From Oscillospiraceae bacterium (GTDB taxonomy: Bacteria; Bacillota; Clostridia; Oscillospirales; Ruminococcaceae), in assembly GCA_020024475.1 (NCBI GenBank), contig JAHHTS010000079.1:1-10208 (forward strand): a stretch of DNA of 10,208 nt, written 5' to 3'. Below are positions 6,964 through 10,208 of this stretch, one piece after another (the first letter of the stretch is position 1; every line of letters starts with the position of its first letter). The translations under genes were made by a program, and so were the position numbers. The notes beneath the pieces were generated by a model. The model saw only the letters and a program-made list of their open reading frames with translations. It ran no database searches and was not told where the DNA came from.

Positions 6964-7406
6964 AATTATCGTCCTTTTGTTCATTAGATGATTTTATAAT
7001 ACGTCCAGGAATTCCAACAACAGTGCAATTTGAGGAAATATCATTGACAACAACCGTATTCGCTCCGATTTTAACGTTATCACCTATTGTTATATCCTCA
7101 AGTATACAAGCCCTCCAATATCACAATTCGCACCAACTTTCGGCGGGCCAAAACTATTTCTACATCCTATGGTTACATTTTGATATATTTTTGTGTTTTC
7201 TCCAATAATTGCTCTTGGATGCACAACTATCCCTAAACCATAATGGCAATATTTAACGCCAGCTGGGCACGGAACGCTTGATGAGATGTGGCAGAAAAAA
7301 CAATTCCAACCAGAAAGTCCAAAATTCTCGCAATTATCTTCATATTATGAAGGTAAATCCATCTATTAAATCGTAGAACAGATGAAAATTTGCTTTCGTG
7401 TTTCAC
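6938..7406 (-). pseudogene. Frameshifted serine acetyltransferase-like (hexapeptide-repeat) O-acetyltransferase
   Basis: Three reading frames joined end to end give one recognisable acetyltransferase. Frame one (7406-7287, from GTG) codes an N-terminal helical part ending F-S-A-T; frame two (about 7286-7111) carries C-H-Y-G-L-G-I-V-V-H-P, I-Y-Q-N-V-T-I-G and V-G-A-N-C-D-I-G; frame three (7111-6938) carries L-E-D-I-T-I-G, V-K-I-G-A-N-T-V-V and T-V-V-G-I-P-G. These are the left-handed beta-helix repeats of CysE-like acetyltransferases, with the catalytic histidine region (C-H-x-x-G-I-V) still present. Adding one base near 7286 and one base near 7111 restores a frame of 156 residues with no stop. 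The GTG overlaps the upstream stop (GTGA, 7406-7403) and follows AAGGAG, indicating an originally coupled gene. In this setting the intact enzyme would probably O- or N-acetylate the polysaccharide or a precursor. It is either a true pseudogene or a product of two sequencing errors; both sites lie at possible homopolymers. Confidence 0.82.
6972..6978 (-). promoter_or_regulatory. Ribosome binding site deciding the GTG start at 6963
   Basis: AAAAGGA on the minus strand sits 8 bases before GTG at 6963. The alternative ATG at 6984 is preceded by AT-rich sequence without a Shine-Dalgarno match, and starting there would add seven residues ahead of the normal family 4 N-terminus. The site lies within the 3' end of the acetyltransferase reading frame, suggesting the two genes were once tightly coupled. 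Confidence 0.6.
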
Positions 7407-8530
7407 CTCTTACGATCTCCTTTATAAAGCGAAATATAGTAATTTTCTAAATCCCTTGCAGCAGTTTTTATTTCATATCCTGCTTTTACCAAATCCTCAT
7501 GCCTGCTTTTTCGTCCATATCCATCACTGTATCTCAAAATATGCTCGGCCCAAACATCAGGATTCTCGTTAAGTGGCACATAGTCAACAAGTTCAGTCAA
7601 TTTCACTTCTCTTGGAACTGCATCAGAAACAACACAGCGCAACCCTACAGCTTGTGCTTCAGTAATAACATTTCCCAAGCCTTCATACAACGAAGGAAAA
7701 AGGAACACATCCATTCCCTGCAATAATTCATTCACATCAAATCTCACACCGAGAAACTGAACTGAATCAATTATTCCCATCTCTTTTGCTCTTTCTTGTA
7801 TGACTCCCGTAAGGTGCCCATCTCCAACAAATACAAGCACGGCATTAGAGCATTTTTTCTTTATCTCAAAAAATATATCAAGCATGAGTTTATGGTTTTT
7901 TTGCTCAGTAAACCTTCCTGCATGACCTATTACGAACTTGTCACTCCAGCCATTCTCATCGCGTACTTTTTGTCTTGTACAATCTGAATAATCAAATTTG
8001 CTAAGGTCAATAGCATTATGTATTATTTTAATTTGACCATTCTCTAAAGCGCGTTTTCCAAAGCACCACTTTCCTGCATATTCAGAGCAAGCAGCATAGT
8101 TCGTGGCTAGCAATCCTGATGTTGGTCGGATAAGATATTTCACAATGCTCTTTTTAAATTCATACTTCAAATTAGCCGTAGAATGGTTTGCTGCAATTCT
8201 TATTTTAGCTCCACCCAGGTACGCGCCTAATAAGGGAAAAAAATTCAACGCATTTAGTTGAGCGTGAACAATATCATAATTTCCTTTCTTTACTGCATCT
8301 CTTATTTCCTTAATACTTCCTATTAAATTGTGCGTATAGTCTACTACATTTATAACGCAATCACCATTTTCGTGTAATGCTTCATCAAATCTCGGAAGGC
8401 TGTCTCCATAAAACAAGAAATCCATAGAAATGGCATTATGATTTAGATTTTTATAGTAATTAAGTGCAATTGTTTCTGTTCCCCCTGTTTTGCACTCTCC
8501 AATAATACGCAAAACTCGTAATTGTTTCAT
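7403..8530 (-). CDS. Family 4 glycosyltransferase (GT-B fold), first transferase of the AT-rich block
   Basis: The 375-residue product is a GT-B glycosyltransferase. L-R-I-I-G-E-C-K-T-G-G-T-E-T (7-20) forms the N-terminal glycine-rich loop, D-I-V-H-A-Q (86-91) and A-N-H-S (114-117) belong to the acceptor domain, I-I-H-N-A-I-D (169-175) marks the domain junction, G-H-A-G-R-F-T-E-Q-K-N-H (202-213) and V-G-D-G (235-238) the donor domain, and E283-x7-E291 within F-P-S-L-Y-E-G-L-G the family 4 signature. Similar proteins are common in Firmicutes exopolysaccharide loci (EpsF-like). AAAGGTGA lies 10 bases before the ATG. Its TGA overlaps the GTG of the acetyltransferase gene by four bases, suggesting translational coupling. 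It is the first AT-rich gene after the GC-richer rml genes (14 of 60 G+C at 7981-8040). Sugar specificity is unknown. Confidence 0.88.
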   Translation of the reverse strand: MKQLRVLRIIGECKTGGTETIALNYYKNLNHNAISMDFLFYGDSLPRFDEALHENGDCVINVVDYTHNLIGSIKEIRDAVKKGNYDIVHAQLNALNFFPLLGAYLGGAKIRIAANHSTANLKYEFKKSIVKYLIRPTSGLLATNYAACSEYAGKWCFGKRALENGQIKIIHNAIDLSKFDYSDCTRQKVRDENGWSDKFVIGHAGRFTEQKNHKLMLDIFFEIKKKCSNAVLVFVGDGHLTGVIQERAKEMGIIDSVQFLGVRFDVNELLQGMDVFLFPSLYEGLGNVITEAQAVGLRCVVSDAVPREVKLTELVDYVPLNENPDVWAEHILRYSDGYGRKSRHEDLVKAGYEIKTAARDLENYYISLYKGDRKR

Positions 8531-8566
8531 AACTCCAGTTCACCTTTCCTACTTGCTTATGGCCAG

Positions 8567-9175
8567 CTAAAACTTAAATATATCTTTCAAGCCAAGCCAC
8601 TTCTGATCTTTATCGCTCAAATTGAGTGCAGTACCGTCTTCTAGCATATAGCCTTCTGCACTGGCACTGCCCTTGTATTCTCCCTTTACCTGCGGCCACT
8701 GGACACCGATCTCAGGATCGTTCCATGCCAGACCACCTTCGTCGTTGGCATGGTAGAAATCATCGCACTTATAGCAGAACTCAGCCGTGTCCGTCAGCAC
8801 CAGAAAACCATGGGCAAATCCCTTGGGAATTAGAAACTGCTTTTTATTCTCCTCAGTCAGCTCCACACCGTACCACTTGCCGTAGGTTTTGCTTCCAGAG
8901 CGCAGATCCACAGCTACATCAAAAACACTTCCCTTGATGGCACGAACCAGCTTGGTCTGGGGGAACTGCTTCTGGAAATGCAGACCTCTTAAAACGCCCT
9001 TGGTGGACATGGACTGGTTGTCCTGCACGAACACAATATCAATTCCGGCTTCTTCCATATCGCGCTGACTGTAAGTCTCCATGAAATAGCCTCTGTTATC
9101 TCCATGAACGGCGGGAGTAATCACACACAGTCCCTCAATACCGCCAACATTCTTTTCTACTGTAATCTGTCCCAT
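8567..9175 (-). CDS. rfbC: dTDP-4-dehydrorhamnose 3,5-epimerase (RmlC)
   Basis: RmlC epimerises dTDP-4-keto-6-deoxy-glucose at C3 and C5, the third step to dTDP-L-rhamnose, in the cytosol. The 202-residue cupin protein shows the expected blocks: D-N-R-G-Y-F-M-E-T-Y (26-35), Q-D-N-Q-S (51-55), L-R-G-L-H-F-Q (62-68) with catalytic H66, K75 at the conserved lysine position, D-V-A-V-D-L-R-x-G-S-x-T-Y-G-K-W (86-101), I-P-K-G-F-A-H-G-F (116-124), A-E-F-C-Y-K (131-136) with the likely catalytic tyrosine Y135, and W-N-D-P-E-I (151-156). AAGGAG lies 10 bases before the ATG. Length is slightly above the usual 180-190 residues owing to the C-terminal tail. It follows rfbD by 35 bases. The gene is GC-richer (32 of 60 at 8701-8760) than everything downstream. 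Confidence 0.96.
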   Translation of the reverse strand: MGQITVEKNVGGIEGLCVITPAVHGDNRGYFMETYSQRDMEEAGIDIVFVQDNQSMSTKGVLRGLHFQKQFPQTKLVRAIKGSVFDVAVDLRSGSKTYGKWYGVELTEENKKQFLIPKGFAHGFLVLTDTAEFCYKCDDFYHANDEGGLAWNDPEIGVQWPQVKGEYKGSASAEGYMLEDGTALNLSDKDQKWLGLKDIFKF

Positions 9176-9210
9176 ATATTTCTAACTCCTTCACACATTT
9201 CTACTGTGTT

Positions 9211-10125
9211 TCAGTACGCAATCTCTTTCAAATAACGGCTCAATGCATCCTGCCAAGTAGGCAGGGGTTCAAAACCGTTCTCAACCAGCTTGCTCTTGTC
9301 CAGACGGCTGTTAAACGGACGAGCCGCCTTGCTCAGACCATACTCTTCCGTAGTCACAGGCAGGACTTCCGTCTTATAACCAGCCTGACGGTAGATTTCC
9401 TTCGTAAAATCGTACCAACTGATATAGCCGCCCTCATTGGTCGCATGGTAGTAACCATACTTTTCGGTTTCGTTCATATCAACAAGCAATCGAGCCAGAT
9501 CGTATGTATAGGTCGGCGTACCGATTTGGTCATTGACCACACGGACAGTGTCATGGGTCTTGCCGACATTCAGCATGGTCTTGATAAAATTCTTACCGTT
9601 CAGACCAAACACCCACGCAATACGGACGATGAAATACTTCTCCAGCGTCTGGCTCACTGCCAGCTCGCCTTCTAGTTTTGTCTGACCGTAGACATTCAAA
9701 GGTTTGTAGTCCTTGCAATCCGGCTGCCAAGGCTCTGAGCCCTGGCCATCGAACACATAGTCCGTACTGATATAGGTCATCTTACAGTCCAGTTTCTTGC
9801 AGATATCGGCAATATTCTGTGTGCCTCCTGCATTGATGGCACGAACTTTCGCCACTTTATCATCATCCTCTGCCATATCCACAGCAGTCCATGCTGCACA
9901 GTGAAGCACTGCGTCCGCATTCACTTCTGTAATGACTTTCTCAACTGCGTCTTTGTCGGTGATATCCAGTGCCACATACGGGGCCATGGTCACAGCAGAA
10001 CCATCTGCCACGCCGCTATAGTTTTCCTGAATGTCTGAACCTACACCCTCATGACCGCGCTTCAGCAACTCGTTCATCACATCATGTCCAAGCTGACCGC
10101 CAACACCTGTTACAAAAAACTTCAT
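9211..10125 (-). CDS. rfbD: dTDP-4-dehydrorhamnose reductase (RmlD)
   Basis: RmlD reduces dTDP-4-keto-L-rhamnose with NAD(P)H to dTDP-L-rhamnose, the last step of the pathway, in the cytosol. The 304-residue protein is an extended short-chain dehydrogenase: T-G-V-G-G-Q-L-G (6-13) is the G-x-x-G-x-x-G dinucleotide loop, L-H-C-A-A-W-T-A-V-D (74-83) is the family block, T121 in S-T-D-Y-V-F-D-G, Y146 and K150 in Y-G-Q-T-K form the catalytic set, and N-D-Q-I-G-T-P-T-Y (198-206) plus R-P-F-N-S-R-L-D (279-286) are typical of RmlD. GGGGAGG sits 7 bases before the ATG. The gene begins 21 bases after the rmlB stop and is followed by rfbC. Codon use is GC-rich like rfbC (31 of 60 G+C at 9241-9300). Confidence 0.96.
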   Translation of the reverse strand: MKFFVTGVGGQLGHDVMNELLKRGHEGVGSDIQENYSGVADGSAVTMAPYVALDITDKDAVEKVITEVNADAVLHCAAWTAVDMAEDDDKVAKVRAINAGGTQNIADICKKLDCKMTYISTDYVFDGQGSEPWQPDCKDYKPLNVYGQTKLEGELAVSQTLEKYFIVRIAWVFGLNGKNFIKTMLNVGKTHDTVRVVNDQIGTPTYTYDLARLLVDMNETEKYGYYHATNEGGYISWYDFTKEIYRQAGYKTEVLPVTTEEYGLSKAARPFNSRLDKSKLVENGFEPLPTWQDALSRYLKEIAY

Positions 10126-10146
10126 ACCAATTCCTCCCCAGGATAT

Positions 10147-10208
10147 TTAGCGGTTGCTGTACATTTTCTCATAGTAGTTCTGATACTCGCCGGAGATGAT
10201 GGTCTCCC
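10147..10208 (-). CDS. rfbB: dTDP-glucose 4,6-dehydratase (RmlB), C-terminal end only
   Basis: The window edge cuts this gene; only the last 19 full codons and a TAA (10149-10147) remain. They read E-T-I-I-S-G-E-Y-Q-N-Y-Y-E-K-M-Y-S-N-R, and the two preceding bases fit the end of a tryptophan codon. This matches the C-terminal tail of Firmicutes RmlB proteins (W-W-E-x-I-I-S-G-E-Y-Q-N-Y-Y). RmlB makes the 4-keto-6-deoxy intermediate used by RmlC, so its place directly before rfbD, 21 bases away, is as expected. The body of the enzyme with its active site is outside the window, so the call rests on this tail and the context. Confidence 0.82.
   Translation of the reverse strand, partial: ETIISGEYQNYYEKMYSNR

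Noticed and set aside
6938..7406. Programmed ribosomal frameshifting to make the acetyltransferase
   Set aside because: Two separate shifts would be needed, and neither site shows a clear slippery heptamer with a downstream structure. Loss of bases is the simpler explanation.

Overview
The window is one strand of a surface or exopolysaccharide biosynthesis cluster from a low-GC Gram-positive bacterium, most likely a gut Clostridia (Lachnospiraceae or Oscillospiraceae type). That placement rests on three things: strong AGGAGG-type ribosome binding sites, an EpsG-type polymerase, and Rml proteins that read like Firmicutes versions. No marker gene fixes the genus. All recognisable genes lie on the minus strand, so transcription runs from right to left.

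Region by region, in transcription order. Positions 10208-8567 hold the dTDP-L-rhamnose genes: the last codons of rmlB/rfbB, then complete rfbD (RmlD) and rfbC (RmlC). Positions 8530-1864 hold five glycosyltransferases (GT4, GT4, GT2, GT2, GT2), a frameshifted hexapeptide-repeat acetyltransferase lying between the two GT4 genes, and an EpsG/Wzy-type polymerase. Positions 1838-309 hold a Wzx-type flippase. After a gap of about 280 bp, a separate gene begins at the left edge behind its own promoter; only nine codons are visible (MKKILFVCH), and they resemble the start of a low-molecular-weight protein tyrosine phosphatase.

The genes fit a Wzx/Wzy pathway. Nucleotide-activated rhamnose is made in the cytosol and glycosyltransferases extend a lipid-linked repeat unit. 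The acetyltransferase, if it works, would decorate the unit, Wzx would flip it and the EpsG-like protein would polymerise it. No initiating sugar-phosphate transferase, chain-length regulator or operon promoter is visible; these probably lie to the right of the window.

Two features stand out. Base composition changes sharply near 8530-8600: the rml genes are about 52-53% GC in hand-counted lines, while the transferase/wzy/wzx genes are about 23-28% GC in the lines counted. This is the usual mark of a conserved sugar-precursor module beside an exchanged serotype-specific block. The second is the acetyltransferase, which is missed by ORF calling because two small deletions break it. I found no tRNA, rRNA, CRISPR array, insertion sequence or convincing novel system.
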